A DNA stretch of 64,000 nt from Meandrina meandrites (GCA_963693305.1 OY855914.1:18757472-18821471); one strand, 5' to 3'; counted from the first letter of the stretch, positions 11,876 to 22,760 are shown. Notes: generated by a model from the sequence alone, not told the origin. Program-made: numbers and translations.

Positions 11876-12877
11876 GAAAATAATTACACAAACAAGTAAT
11901 AAATAAATAAAATTAAATAATAGTATTCGTTTAGCCCGAATACTGGACCTACTGAACTGAAATTTTGTGGTAAGCTCCTAAATGTGATTGGTATTAAGGG
12001 AAAACAAATGTTGTCCGATTCGATTCGTTGATAACCGAGATATAAGCACTTATGTACAATTTGCCGATACATTCCATGCAATGATGTAAATCATTTTTGC
12101 CATTAAATAATTCTACAGCACGAATACTACACCTTTTGACCTAAAATTTGAAGACAAGTATCTCTCTATGACTCTTATTAATCATACGATTTTAGTTTTG
12201 GTGAACATCATTTATGAACGGAGAAATTTGCAATTCAGTGCAACATGCCCATACATTTTCTGTAATAAGCATGCCCATACATTCTCTGTATGGAACGGTA
12301 ACTAAAACGATTAAATAATTCTACCGCTCGACTATTTAACCTTACGATTTAAAACATGTTAGAAAGTATCTTTATATGTCTCTTATTAGGCCCCAAATAT
12401 TGTATCGGTGTAAATCATCTAGGAGCCGAGAAATTTGCAATTCTTTTGCAACGTGCCCACTCGATGCCCATACATTGCTCTGTAATTATACAAATCATAT
12501 CTGCAATTAAATAAGTGTACGGCCCGAATATTACACCATTTGACCTAAAATTTACAGACAAGTAACTCTGTATGAAACTTATTAAACCTACGTTTTTGCT
12601 TTTAGTGAAATTGTTTTAAGAACCGAGAAATTTGCAATTTCGTGTAAACAGCCGCCCACACATTCTCTGTATGGATCTGTAACTAAAACGATTAAATAAT
12701 TCTACAGCTCAGCCATTAAACCTATCGATCTAAAACATGGTTGAAAATATCTCTAGAAGACTGTTATTAGGCGTCCATGTGTGTAACTTGTGTGGATCAT
12801 TGAGAAGCCGAGAAATGAGCAGTTCTTTGCAACGTGCCCATTTGATGTCCATACATTGCTCTGTAATTAGTACAAAG

Positions 12878-12960
12878 CTATGATCGCTCAGTTGATAGAG
12901 AGCAGTTCTTTGTAATACCTTCCATTTGTCCGGTAGTTGGTTCGAATCCGGACTTTGGCG
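12878..12960 (+). repeat. tRNA-derived (SINE-like) segment
   Basis: An A-box-like sequence (gctcagttgatag) and a B-box-like sequence (ggttcgaatcc) are spaced as in a tRNA gene, which is the layout of an RNA polymerase III promoter. The acceptor stem does not pair convincingly and the segment is embedded in a longer repeat, so a SINE head or tRNA pseudogene is more likely than a working tRNA. A decayed second copy lies at about 15365-15432. Confidence 0.5.
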
Positions 12961-13365
12961 TGAACTTTTTTTGTTTTCTATGCTTTTTTTCTTTTTTTGG
13001 AATCGGTAAACTTTTAAATTGAAATATAAAGGGATAACATGGACGCAACAATTAATTTTGATATTGTGTGGATGCGGGCCAATCGAAAGTCCGCTATTTC
13101 AGTAAAACGTCGGCCACTGCCGGAAATCCAAGGAATGAGAACGCTGCAAGTGTAGAAAACATCAGCGAAATTGATGGCCCAATCACATCAATTAAGTAGT
13201 GATAAACAATTACTTTAAGGTTCCCAAGCAGAATTTACCGTTATGTGATTGCAAATCCGGACTATTGAATAATAAGGTACCCAAGACATTGTGACAAAAT
13301 AGCTTGCAACGAAGCTGTTAAATATTTTATCCGTGACGTTTATTAACGGAATATAAATGCCCAAA

Positions 13366-13482
<117 letters not shown>

Positions 13483-13757
13483 AATAACAACGGGTGCTCC
13501 TAGTCGTATTTTGTTGTAGCTGGAGTTCAGGGCTTATTGTTGAAAGTAGAAATAAAAAAAAAAATCCCAACAAAATAAAATGCTTCTGAAACATTTTAAC
13601 GACATGTGGATACAAAAAGGCACAAACAAGATAGTCACAAAAATGTTTGTAGATTACTTGTTTGTGCGGTTACCACTTAATAAATAATTACACAAACAAG
13701 TAATAAAATAAATAAAATTAAAAAATAGTGTTCGTTTAGCGCGAATGCTGGACCTAC

Positions 13758-14692
13758 TGTAACGATAATGTTTTAAGGCTGTTGGGTGATTATTTGCCTG
13801 TACTTGGGAACTCGGCAAATATCTTGGTTAACAGCTTAAGCTCTTCACGGGCGGACGGACAAAATGGTTTGGCAAACAATGCGATTCGTTGCGAAGCGGG
13901 GAAATAACTCGGTAGAGCCACAGGCTTAGCAGCCGGCACTCGTTACAACATGCCAGAGGTACAGGGATCTTGTTCCTCCGCTTAACTTCGCGATAACGCA
14001 GCAGAAAACCAGGAAACGTCTTTAGAACTCAGCAAAGTCTTCTTTAATGTAGATGGTACTTGACACTAACGCATAGTACAAACTGCTAGAGGTAATCTCT
14101 AAGGTCTTCAAGGGTACATCGAGGAAATCGTCAAGGTAATCGTCAAGGTAATCGTCAAGGTAATCTCAAGGTAATCTCAAGGTCATCTCAAGGTAATCGA
14201 TTTGCAATAGTCTATGAGTTACCTATATAGTAACCTAGCTAAATACAGTTGTCTTTCGCTATTGAATTCTGATACAAAAGAGATGTATTGTACATGAACG
14301 AAAGTTAGTTTTTCATGCGGAAGATTGATGTATTTTCCAGAATATAGTATTTTCATTGGCTAAGTTATAATTAAAAATCCAAATTAACTTTTGGACGTTT
14401 ACCTTGAGGAATATAATACAAGAATAAAAGGTTTCTTTTAAAATGCAAAATCTATTATGTTTGTGAATAGACTGACCTATTAGTCTGTTTGCAAAGTATA
14501 GGCAGATGTTCTTTTTAAATATTTTCCTAATGTAAACTACTGTAATTGTATCTATTGTATCTTCTGTAGAAGTATTGTTATAGTCAGTATTTTTAGTTTT
14601 TCCTATGCAAATTCAAGGTATTTCCTGGTTCTGAGGTATTTTCTGAGTTCGTTTCGTTATACTTCGGTAGGAGTCTTATTCTTCTCGTGACA
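13758..14692. mobile_element. Solo LTR with 4-bp target duplication
   Basis: The 935-bp segment starts TGTAACG and ends CGTGACA, the TG...CA form of LTRs. It is flanked by CTAC on both sides (13754-13757 and 14693-14696). The undisrupted tandem copy near 11950 reads straight across the site (ctactgaactg), so it is the empty allele. No internal retrotransposon region remains, and the superfamily cannot be set from the LTR alone. It contains a 12-bp minisatellite. Confidence 0.8.
14127..14199. repeat. 12-bp minisatellite inside the solo LTR
   Basis: Six or so tandem copies of aatcgtcaaggt, shortening to aatctcaaggt on the right. Confidence 0.85.
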
Positions 14693-15830
14693 CTACTGAA
14701 CTGAAATTTTGTGGTAAGCTCCTAAATGTGATTGGTATTAAGGGAAAACAAATGTTGTCCGATTCGACTCGTTGATAACCGAGATATAAGCACTTATGTA
14801 CAATTTGCCCATACATTCCCTGCAATGATGTAAATCATTTTTGCCATTAAATAATTCTACAGCACGAATACTACACCTTCTGACTTAAAATTTGAAGACA
14901 AGTATCTCTCTATGAATCTTATTAATCATACGTTTATAGTTTTGGTGAACATCATTTATGAACGGAGAAATTTGCAATTCAGTGCAACATGCCCATACAT
15001 TTTCTGTTATAAGCATGTCCATACCTCCTCTGTATGGATCGGTAACTAAAACGATTAAATAATTCTACAGCTCGGCTATTAAACCTATTAATCTAAAACA
15101 TGGTGGAAAATGTCACTATAAGACTGTTTTTAAGCGTCCATGTTTGTAACTTGTGTGGACCATTGAGAAGCCGAGAAATTAGCAATTCTTTGCAACATGC
15201 CCATTCGATGTCCATACATTGCTCTGTAATTATATAAATCGTGTCTGCGATTTACTTATCAGCACTATCAGCCGACAAAAAGCAATTGTTTGCAACATGC
15301 TCTTGAAAAAACCTCCCAATGAAATGTTTAAATTATTAAAACAAATAATCCCTTCAGTGCGAAGCAACGATGGCTCAGTTGATAGAGAGCAGAGCAGTCC
15401 TTTGCAAGACGCGCCGTTAGTCCGGTCGTTGGAATCAGTAAACTTTTAAATTTGAGTATAAAGGTATAACATGGACGCAACAATTATTTTGAATATTATG
15501 TGGATGCGGGCCAATCGGAAGTCCCTTCACCCGCTGAAATCGAAGGAATGGGAACGCTGCTAGTGTGGAAAAACATCAGCCAAATTAATGGCTCCACCAC
15601 ATTACGTAGTGATAAACAATTACATTAAGGGTCCCAAGTAAAATTTACCGTTTTGTGGTTGCAAATGCGGACTATTGAATTATAAGGCTCGCAAGAGATT
15701 GTGAAAAAATAGCTTTCAACGAAACTTTTAAATTTTTATCCTTGACGCTTGTTATTGGAATATAAATGCCCAAATAAAAACAACACAATAATAAATTGTG
15801 CTCCCAGTCATATTTTGTATCGTAGCTCCA

Positions 15831-16599
15831 ACAACAGGGCGAAAAGAAAGATCCAGTGGTTTTCCTAGAAGCAAAGGTCTTAGTTCATACAGGCACTCAA
15901 ACTGTAGGTATTCAACTGCTGCTCCTGCTTCAGCGTCTGGTTTGTGTTAGTACGCATTTGAGGAGATCTAAATGAAGTCTTCACGAACGAACTTTGTAGC
16001 TACTCACCAGCTCTTTTTGAAACCGTTAATGCCTTGCTGTCTCACCTTACTGATGCCATATGGAACCAGGTCCCTTATGTTCCAAGTCTACCAGAGGATC
16101 TACGCTATGTGTTAGATTGAGGCACCCTTAGCTTCTTCACAGAATTTCTTGGCCTCGTGGGGAAACGTACGACGTTATCTGCAGTCGTTACGTTACGTTG
16201 TTATATATAATTATGGTCCTTCTCTGTACAAGAGCATGCAGTGCACACAAAATATGACATCTACTCTGGACCATAACCTGAATCAAACTCGCAAAGAAAG
16301 CCAAGGTGCTGGAACATGAAGGTTCGAAGTGCTCTTGGAAAACACATCTGTGGCAACCAACTTCTAGAGTTTTTGGCATTAAGAAATCGGTATCGCTGAA
16401 AAAACTGGAATCAAGCGCATCTTCAAAGACCGCGTACAAACCAATAGGGATGCCGTTATCACAGCAGCCGGAGAAAGCGCCCTGGTCTGTCTCTATATGT
16501 AGTGGTGAACCTGGAGAGAAGCTGGATGTCAGCACTTTCATTGCAACGTATCATCCAGCACCACTTGTGTACACTTGTGTACATGCTACCCCCAACGTC
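15831..16599. other. Interval without an intact gene
   Basis: Between the tandem 1.8-kb repeat and the Penelope-like element. Apart from a short decayed protein fragment (15986-16120), the overlapping plus- and minus-strand ORFs at 16188-16620 show no known motif. The interval may be remnants of an older transposon. Confidence 0.35.
15986..16120 (+). pseudogene. Fragment of a repeat-encoded protein, unidentified
   Basis: An open stretch of 44 codons encodes a Cys/Tyr-containing peptide that ends in ..PEDLRYVLD before a stop. Its look is that of the ubiquitous uncharacterised ORFs of cnidarian repeats, but I cannot name a family. It has no start codon and is truncated on both sides. Confidence 0.25.
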
Positions 16600-17426
16600 A
16601 TCTACCGCTTCTTATCATAGCCTGCGGGTCTATCATAGTAGCGCCATCAAAGTCAATAGAATGATTGTTATGCCAAGCATGGTTGGCAATGTTCGAGCCT
16701 CTCGTATAGTTTTTAAGATTTCGCTGATGTTCCTTTCTTCGGGTTTTAAAACATCTGCCAGTTTCTCCTACATAACACCAACTGCAGTCAGCGCACGGAA
16801 TTTTGTAGACAACATTGCATTGGAGATCCAGGGGCTGCCTAAACTTAGGAGAAGGGAATTCTTGTTGCAAGGTTTTAGCTGGTTTACTTACAACACGAAT
16901 GTCATTTTTGCGAAGTAATCTGGTAAGAGGTTCAGACAGTCCGCGGATGTAGGGAAGACATGCGAAACCCAGGGATGTGTCTGATGGATCGGCCCATTTG
17001 AAGAACATGGACACTAATTCTTCTGGTGGAGGAGTTGTTGGAGCTGACTTCTTTTTTAAAATGTTAGAAATAACTGTTGATGGATAGCCATTGGCTGTCA
17101 ATGCTTCCGTAACGTGACTAGTCTCGCGCGCTTTTCCTTCACAGGTGCTAGGTAGGTTGGCTGCACGGAATAAGAGAGTCGAGGCCACACTGACTTTATG
17201 TTTTATTTCATGATGTGAAGAAAAATCCAGATATCTATCTGTGTGTATCTATCTGTTGTTACGAACAGATTGAGACCTCATTTTCAAGAATTGAAGCAAC
17301 GTAGATGAAGTATCTTTGGTGACGAAACTTGATAACTGTTGTTTGGATTCATCAAGAGTTCCTTTCAGAGTTTGAATTCGATCGTGGCAAATAGAGATTC
17401 TTGCTCTCAGACAGTGTTTGATTCTT
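16600..17426 (-). mobile_element. Inverted, internally deleted partial copy of a Penelope-like element
   Basis: Read on the minus strand, 17426 to 17262 encodes the N-terminal part of the Penelope ORF (..DESKQQLSSFVT..). The sequence then jumps straight to the C-terminal part at 17255 to 16622: the end of the reverse transcriptase and the GIY-YIG nuclease (VVYKIPC..C, YVGETGR). The reverse transcriptase core is missing. It abuts the plus-strand copy at about 17427, giving the head-to-head arrangement that Penelope-like elements often leave as inverted partial copies. It cannot encode an active protein. Confidence 0.8.
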
Positions 17427-19075
17427 GATGAATCCAAACAACAGTTATCAAGTTTCGTCACCGAAGATACTTCATCTACGTTGCTTCAATTCTTGAAAAT
17501 GAGGTCTCAATCTGTTCGTAACAACATTAAAGCGAGACACGAGAACAAGCTTACAAATCTACGAATGGAAGTTGAAAATGATCGCCCGAATACCATCGAC
17601 AAGAAAAACTGGGTGATTAATTTATCACAAAAACCCCTAACCGTGGCAGAACGTTCTCTTCTTGAGAAAGGTCCTAAATTCGCTCCAACCCCACAAAACC
17701 ATCCCAGTTAAAGACATCGTTTCCGAAGTTGAAGCCGCCATCGTCCACCTCCCTGACGAGACGAAGGACGCCGTACGAACCACCACCGCCTCCTTGCTCC
17801 ACAGAGCCCGACTTCCACCACACAGCAACACCACCAAAGCTGAATTAAGAGCCCTAAAGAACCTAAAACACGACCACGAACGTGTTATTACGAAAGCTGA
17901 TAAAGGGAACTGTTTTGTTGTTATGGACAGAACTGATTATGACTCCAAAATGGAAACTCTACTCAGCGACCGAGAGACTTACCAACCAGTCCTCAAGTCA
18001 CCATTCGCCAAAATTGAAAGGGACCTGAACAGTAGACTCCTCGTTCTCAAACGACAAAACAAGATAAACGAAACAGTCTATCAAAAACTTCGTTCTACAG
18101 ACGGTTCTCCGCCTGCCATCCGGGGTTCCATTAAACACCATAAACCAGGATTCCCGCTTCGACCGATTGTATCGAGTATCGGGTCTGCCCTTTACAACAC
18201 ATCCAAGTTTCTTTCTGACATCCTATCGCCGATTCAGAACCTCAATGGCTATTCAGTTCTCAACTCTTCACAGTTTGCCAAAGAAGTAGCCAATATGGAA
18301 ATTTCCGAGGACGAAGTTATGGTGTCATTTGACGTTGTGTCGCTTTTCACAGCTATCCCGGTCAATAAAGCGTGTGATTACATTCGCAACAAGTTGAACA
18401 ATGATAGTACTCTACCGTCCAGAACAAGCCTTACTACCGACGACATCATTTCTTTATTGGACTTTACCCTCTCCAATAACTATTTTGTTTACAATAACTG
18501 TGTATATAAGCAGGTTTACGGTCGTGCTATGGGCAGCCCTGTAAGCCCTATTGTCGCTAATCTCTGCATGGAGGTTGTTGAAGAATTAGCCATCAATACT
18601 TCTACAGTTGCACCAAGGGTTTGGAAACGATATGTTGACTACAGCTTCGTCATCATTAAGAAAGATGCTGTCTCCTCCTTTCATGACACCTTAAACTCCA
18701 TTGATCCCAAAATCGTTTTTACTATCGAAGAAGAAAACAATGGCCAAATCTCTTTCTTGGACACCCTGGTTTCCAGGAAAAATGGTGTTGCTGTCATCGA
18801 CGTTTACCGGAAGCCGACACACACAGATAGATATCTGGATTTTTCTTCACATCATGAAATAAAACATAAAGTCAGTGCGGCCTCGACTCTCTTATTCCGT
18901 GCAGCCAACCTACCTAGCACCTGTGAAGGAAAAGCGCGCGAGACTAGTCACGTTACGGAAGCATTGACAGCCAATGGCTATCCATCAACAGTTATTTCTA
19001 ACATTTTAAAAAAAGAAGTCAGCTCCAACAACTCCTCCACCAGAAGAATTAGTGTCCATGTTCTTCAAATGGGCC
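17418..19075 (+). pseudogene. Penelope-like retroelement ORF, 5' part (reverse transcriptase), frameshifted
   Basis: Encodes the reverse transcriptase of a Penelope-like element. The N-terminal frame from 17418 shifts near 17695 into the long frame 17662-19080. Visible RT motifs are FDVVSLFTAIP (motif A) and YGRAMGSPVSP (motif B), and the linker FLDTLVSRK follows. The catalytic YxDD box reads YVDY, so the second Asp is lost, which should inactivate it. An extra A in a run near 19010 shifts the frame again, so the last 20 residues before 19080 are out of frame with the GIY-YIG part. Element 1 interrupts the ORF at 19075; its continuation is at 28285-28764. Confidence 0.85.
19070..19075. repeat. 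Target-site duplication of element 1 (left)
   Basis: TGGGCC, repeated exactly at 28285-28290. A 6-bp duplication is the hallmark of Polinton integration. The inverted Penelope copy, at about 16990, has a single TGGGCC at the same place and so represents the empty site. Confidence 0.95.
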
Positions 19076-19442
19076 AGTAGTCATATCAGCCCCTCTAGAC
19101 ATCTTTACCTCGCTTTCATGTTGCATACATAATGAGCGAATCTGCCTCGCTTTTGCGCTGAACCCTCTAGACATCTTTACCTCGCTTTCATGTTGCATAC
19201 ATAATGAGCGGATCTAGCTCGTTTTCATGTTGTATATTTAATGAGCGAATCTGCCTCGCTTTTGCGTTGAATGAGCAAACCTCGCTTTCATGTAAACTGG
19301 AACCATGGTCACGCAATGCGTCACGCGATCACAAAAATCACACAACAACAGTTTTGTTTGATAAAAATTTAATGTCAAAAACTCCTAAATGTACAATGCG
19401 GGAACGTATGCTGACAATCCTGCTGACCAGCGTCCCTCTACA
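19076..19442. repeat. Left terminal inverted repeat of element 1
   Basis: It matches the right end in inverse orientation through '...gaccagcgtccctctaca'. It contains sub-repeats of about 80 bp (ctctagacatctttacctcg...gcgctgaa). The left end carries one extra partial sub-repeat compared with the right end. Confidence 0.95.
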
Positions 19443-19722
19443 AAAATATAATTCTGTCAACATTCCAGAAAACGTAATCAGAGGCCTCGGTATATAATTG
19501 TTCAGGATCGTAAGTTTCTACCGATTGTCTCATGTTTCGGCGTATTTCATCTTCGGTTTCGCCGAGTTCAACAATGACGAGTGTACCGTTGCTTGCGTTA
19601 AAGATTTCACCGTAATATTCCTCGTCGTTCCCTCGGCGCCAAAACGGACGATGGTGCCAAATTGTCCTGAATCGTTCTGCTAAAAAGCGAATATTGTGGA
19701 ATGTAAACAAATTAAAATGCAA
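19438..19722 (-). CDS. Small protein with WRxRPxWRR module (copy 3)
   Basis: A 94-residue ORF whose residues 21-80 repeat a module found in the two neighbours to its right: an aromatic/basic start (IWHHRPFWRRG), a G(E/Q)I.(N/D)A core, an ELG step and an ending DPEQLY. A strong acceptor-like sequence (ttcgctttttag) precedes the module on this strand, so the true start may come from splicing to an upstream exon and not from the ATG at 19722. The function is unknown. The last codons run into the terminal inverted repeat. It could be the third exon of one gene with the RING ORF at 20006-20521. Confidence 0.55.
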   Translation of the reverse strand: MHFNLFTFHNIRFLAERFRTIWHHRPFWRRGNDEEYYGEIFNASNGTLVIVELGETEDEIRRNMRQSVETYDPEQLYTEASDYVFWNVDRIIFL

Positions 19723-19725
19723 ATC

Positions 19726-19944
19726 TTAGTAATTGTTGCTTCTCGATGCGAATCGATAATCATAGTAAGTACTGAATAACTGTTCAGGATCGTGTTCAAC
19801 AATGTAGTTTCCTACATTGGCTTCAATTTCATCTGAATCTCCCAACATAACAGTCATTATAGATCTTGTTCTCGCGTCGATTATTTGTCCGAAATAAGTT
19901 TGCCCTCTCCGCCATAACGGTCGTTGTCTCCATAAAATCCACAC
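19726..19944 (-). CDS. Small protein with WRxRPxWRR module (copy 2)
   Basis: A 72-residue ORF made almost entirely of the same module (residues 3-60: ILWRQRPLWRRG, FGQIIDA, MTVMLGD, DPEQLF). A pyrimidine-rich stretch ending in acag lies just upstream of the frame, again hinting at a spliced exon. No catalytic motif is visible. It lies 3 bp from copy 3 and 61 bp from the RING gene, all in one direction, so the three probably share a transcript. Confidence 0.5.
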   Translation of the reverse strand: MWILWRQRPLWRRGQTYFGQIIDARTRSIMTVMLGDSDEIEANVGNYIVEHDPEQLFSTYYDYRFASRSNNY

Positions 19945-20005
19945 GGTAGGGTTTTCTAGGACTGTTCATGGGAAAAGAAAGTGAAAATTATGTTTGGAAG
20001 TGTTC

Positions 20006-20521
20006 TCATCCGGCGTATACTTGGAAGCGATCGAAATGGTAAACGTAAATGTTCATGTTTTCTAGTACAGTGGAGGGATGTGACCCCAAGGAAACTGTCA
20101 TTAAATAACCATCTAGCGCGTCTCGAATCTGGCCCATGAACTCATTATCATCTCTCCAAAGTGGGCGTTCCCTCCAAATGTCCCTTAGTCTTGCACGAAA
20201 ATCGGGGGACAAATCGCCCGGGGGACTTGGCGGCGGAGTGTCTTCCAAAATTATTTCTTCGCTTAAAAGGAAAGATATATCCTCACCTTCAAAGTCGGTA
20301 TCTTCTTGAACATCGGCTTCTTCGACCGTTGCGACCTCGCCTGTTTCCGTTAATCTCCTCCTACAGTGCGGACATTTTAATGGTTTGTTTTCCTGACGGC
20401 AGGTACCGATCCACGAAGTGAAGCAGTCTCTGTCGATTAGTTGATTGCAGCACTGAAGTGGCGAAGTCTCAGTAGCTTCCGAAAGACAAACTATACATCT
20501 GTTTTCGGCGATTTCTGCCAT
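20006..20521 (-). CDS. RING-finger protein fused to WRxRPxWRR module (copy 1)
   Basis: 171 residues. A RING-type zinc finger occupies residues 9-53 (CIVC at 9-12, paired Cys at 24-25, CPHC at 50-53), followed by a Glu/Asp-rich linker (about 62-96) and PPPSPP. The shared module follows at residues 108-171 (DIWRERPLWR, GQIRDA, MTVSLG). RING proteins usually act as E3 ubiquitin ligases by recruiting an E2 enzyme; in a virus-like element this could target host or element proteins. The ATG at 20521 has a good context (gccATGg). The fusion suggests that the module is a substrate- or partner-binding part, which is inference. Confidence 0.75.
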   Translation of the reverse strand: MAEIAENRCIVCLSEATETSPLQCCNQLIDRDCFTSWIGTCRQENKPLKCPHCRRRLTETGEVATVEEADVQEDTDFEGEDISFLLSEEIILEDTPPPSPPGDLSPDFRARLRDIWRERPLWRDDNEFMGQIRDALDGYLMTVSLGSHPSTVLENMNIYVYHFDRFQVYAG

Positions 20522-20677
20522 GGTTTTGCTTGTTTCTTTTCGATCGCTACGTTGAACAGTTGAGAAATGGCGCTTTTCTTTCGAATTTGAAAGTTTGTTG
20601 GAGTTATTTTGGGAAGAGATCTATTTATGAACAGAAAGCCATTGAGGCATTGTAAGAGGGAATATTCAACCACAGCA

Positions 20678-21117
20678 AAAAGAACTGCTCTTTTGAAACA
20701 ACAGCTTCACGTGCGTTAAACAAAACAGGGTTAATAAAGTGCGATGTGCGATGCATAAACAAGCGGCAAGACAAAATCGAATACTTTTTGTAATGGGTAA
20801 AAAGAACCGCCCCTTTGTAAAACCGTGTAAGAGGAAAGAAATTATTAGTAAAACGAAGTGTAAGACATTTATTTTAGCGTCGCGTTTTGTCTTGTGAACG
20901 TAAAGCCAACGCGATGTTGTAAAAGTCAAGTTTTTTGAACCCGGTAAAAAGAACTGCTCTTTTGAAACAACAGCTTCACGTGCGTTAAACAAAACAGGGT
21001 TAATAAAGTGCGATGCGCGATGCATAAACAAGCGGCAAGACAAAATCGAATACTTTTGGGTAAAAAGAACCGCCCCTTTGTAAAACCGTGTAAGAGGAAA
21101 GAAATTATTAGTAAAAC
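20678..21117. repeat. Duplicated non-coding block in element 1
   Basis: About 175 bp (aaaagaactgctcttttgaaac... to ...ggaaagaaattattagtaaaac) occurs at 20678-20853 and again at 20946-21117 with few differences. The block lies between the leftward RING gene and the rightward RINGv-like gene and so occupies a divergent promoter region. No protein is encoded. Confidence 0.85.
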
Positions 21118-21358
21118 TTAATTAATTTAGCTTTGCGTACTCTTTGTCCAAAGCAGCACTAAATGAATTATGATGCAAACTTTGTAGATGAATAGAAATA
21201 TTTTTTGTTTGTAGTTACACGTGTATGTTATTACCTTAGCCTCGAATGCGTTTGATGAATACAACACTAATGAAGACTGGGCTGCCCATTTCCCATGCGA
21301 ATACTAAATTGCTCATATATACCGGACATCTAGGAAAGCTTTTCACTTTATTGGAAAC
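21118..21358. other. Upstream region of the RINGv-like gene
   Basis: About 240 bp without a gene, AT-rich apart from the last part. It holds the presumed promoter for the ORF at 21359, with a 'catatata' stretch about 45 bp upstream of the ATG. Confidence 0.35.
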
Positions 21359-21604
21359 ATGGCTGCTGTTCCAAGAACTGCAAGATGCTTGATTTGCTTG
21401 TCTACACACGTTCTCATCGAGAACGAAGCGAGAGATACTCTCTCGCTCTACCGGTGGGTGGAAGTGGGACCGAGAAGACAGCCCTGCTGCGAAGGGCTAG
21501 TGCACAGGTATTGCCTGGTGCACTGGTTTATCGCGCAAGCAGAACGCGAAGTCGCCATGAGCTGCCCTAACTGCCGCCGCTGTCCTGGGGTTCCACGGAC
21601 CTGA
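21359..21604 (+). CDS. RINGv/RING-CH-like zinc-finger protein
   Basis: 81 residues with the Cys/His spacing of a RING-CH-type finger: CLIC at residues 10-13, CC about 43-44, HRYC with a following HW, then CPNC. RING-CH fingers occur in cellular MARCH ligases and in viral ubiquitin ligases that lower host membrane proteins. This ORF has no transmembrane segment, unlike most MARCH proteins, so a soluble ligase or adaptor is more likely. The ATG at 21359 sits in a fair context (aacATGg). The ORF ends at TGA before an AT-rich region. Confidence 0.65.
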   Translation: MAAVPRTARCLICLSTHVLIENEARDTLSLYRWVEVGPRRQPCCEGLVHRYCLVHWFIAQAEREVAMSCPNCRRCPGVPRT

Positions 21605-22238
21605 GCTCAATTTTTTCTCGGGGAGATTTAATCTCCCCACCAAATCTCTCGAAAGGCAATGATCAATGGGTTACATCGTTCTCTGATAGTGTCCTTTAAA
21701 CTTAAGTCTTACGTTTTATTTAAGCTGTGATTTTCTCGATCTTTCTTTAGAAATAGAATTGTGTTATCATTATGCAAGTTTCAGGAAAAGCACCACCATT
21801 TTAAACTCAAAATGGAGTTAGTAAGATCAGCGCTACAATTTTCTGTTTGAGGAATATTTGTTCGCGGTCTCGTGTATTGGCATTCAGTTTTAAAAGACTA
21901 TTGAAAATGAAAGAGTTTGAAAGAGTCTATTGAAATTGACCAAGATAAATTCTCTCTTACAAATGAAAGTATTGTAAGAAGAAACACTCTTCATATTGAA
22001 ATGAGGTTTTAAATGCAAAAAAAAAAACTGTGAAGCGTTCTCTCGTTCTCCATTCGCGGTCGTCTTTAAGTAAAAGACTATTGAAATTGACCAAGATAAA
22101 TTCTCTCTTACAAATGAAAGTATTGTAAGAAGAAACACTTTTCATATTGAAATGAGGTTTTAAACACAAAAAAAGCTGTGAAGCGTTCTCTCGTTCTCCA
22201 TTCGCGGTCTTCTTTAAGTTCGTTTAACGCCGGTCTTA
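21605..22238. repeat. Non-coding region with about 152-bp tandem duplication
   Basis: Two copies of a block starting attgaaattgaccaag lie at about 21928 and 22080, each ending gttctccattcgcggtc. A decayed third start lies at 21893. The region precedes the basic-protein gene and probably holds its promoter. I see no gene in it; minus-strand ORFs are the repeat read backwards. Confidence 0.8.
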
Positions 22239-22760
22239 ATGGATAAACAGAAGCGTACGAGTAAAGCAAATGATGCTTCCTACTTAAAGAATTGGAAGCG
22301 CTCAAATAAGGAAAAAGTTAAAACATATCAGCGAAAATACCGAGCGTCGCACCGCGAAGAAAACAGAGTTTACATGCAGAAGTATAGAGCCAGGAAAAAG
22401 CAGGAGACCCTCGATAAACCGAGACTTGTTCAACAAGCTTTAGATCTTGCGTGTGAAACTTTTCCGTCCGTGGAGCAAACATTTTACTCGGAGGAGGGAA
22501 CTTTAAACCTCGCAGACGAAGGCAATGTATCTACTAATCAACCAGTGACAAGCTGCGAGAAAGAAGTGGACCGAAACATTGCCGAACTGAAAGCGGACTT
22601 ATCGTTTCTGGCTGACAATAATTTCTTTACCCTCGCGGACGAAGGAATTGTTTCTACGAATGAACCGGTGGCAAGCTGCGAGAAAGAAGTGGACCGAAAC
22701 ATTGCCGAGCTGAAAGCGGACTTATCTTTTCTGGCTGACAATAATTTCTTTTTAGACTGA
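22239..22760 (+). CDS. Basic protein with duplicated 41-residue C-terminal repeat
   Basis: 173 residues. The N-terminal 55 are strongly basic, with two similar stretches (KVKTYQRKYRASHREE and RVYMQKYRARKK) likely to form a nucleic-acid-binding helix. The C-terminal half is an exact-looking tandem duplication of about 41 residues (LADEG..VSTN.PV.SCEKEVDRN ... DNNFF), rich in acidic residues and possibly a coiled coil. I do not recognise the family. Similar basic N-termini are found in small proteins of mobile elements, which suggests a DNA- or nucleocapsid-related role. The DNA of the duplication is nearly identical, so it is recent. Confidence 0.65.
   Translation: MDKQKRTSKANDASYLKNWKRSNKEKVKTYQRKYRASHREENRVYMQKYRARKKQETLDKPRLVQQALDLACETFPSVEQTFYSEEGTLNLADEGNVSTNQPVTSCEKEVDRNIAELKADLSFLADNNFFTLADEGIVSTNEPVASCEKEVDRNIAELKADLSFLADNNFFLD

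Larger units (their letters stand above)
13681..15830. repeat. 1.8-kb repeat, second tandem copy, interrupted
   Basis: Its first 77 bp (13681-13757) match 11876-11955 and its remainder (14697-15830) matches 11960-13530. A solo LTR at 13758-14692 separates the two pieces. The tRNA-like head is decayed (15365-15432) and the TAA tract is nearly absent. The right edge is approximate. Confidence 0.65.

Noticed and set aside
12878..12960. Functional tRNA gene
   Set aside because: A and B boxes are present, but the acceptor stem does not pair and the segment sits in a repeated unit, so it is listed as SINE-like.
15820..15860. A 28-bp stretch (gctccaacaacagggcgaaaag) similar to the TM3-ICL2 part of the GPCR genes
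   Set aside because: Too short. The surroundings match the 1.8-kb repeat copy at 13500 instead, and no further GPCR sequence lies on either side.
16188..16620. Overlapping ORFs on both strands beside the Penelope element
   Set aside because: Neither shows a domain, and the two cover the same bases; probably decayed repeat sequence.
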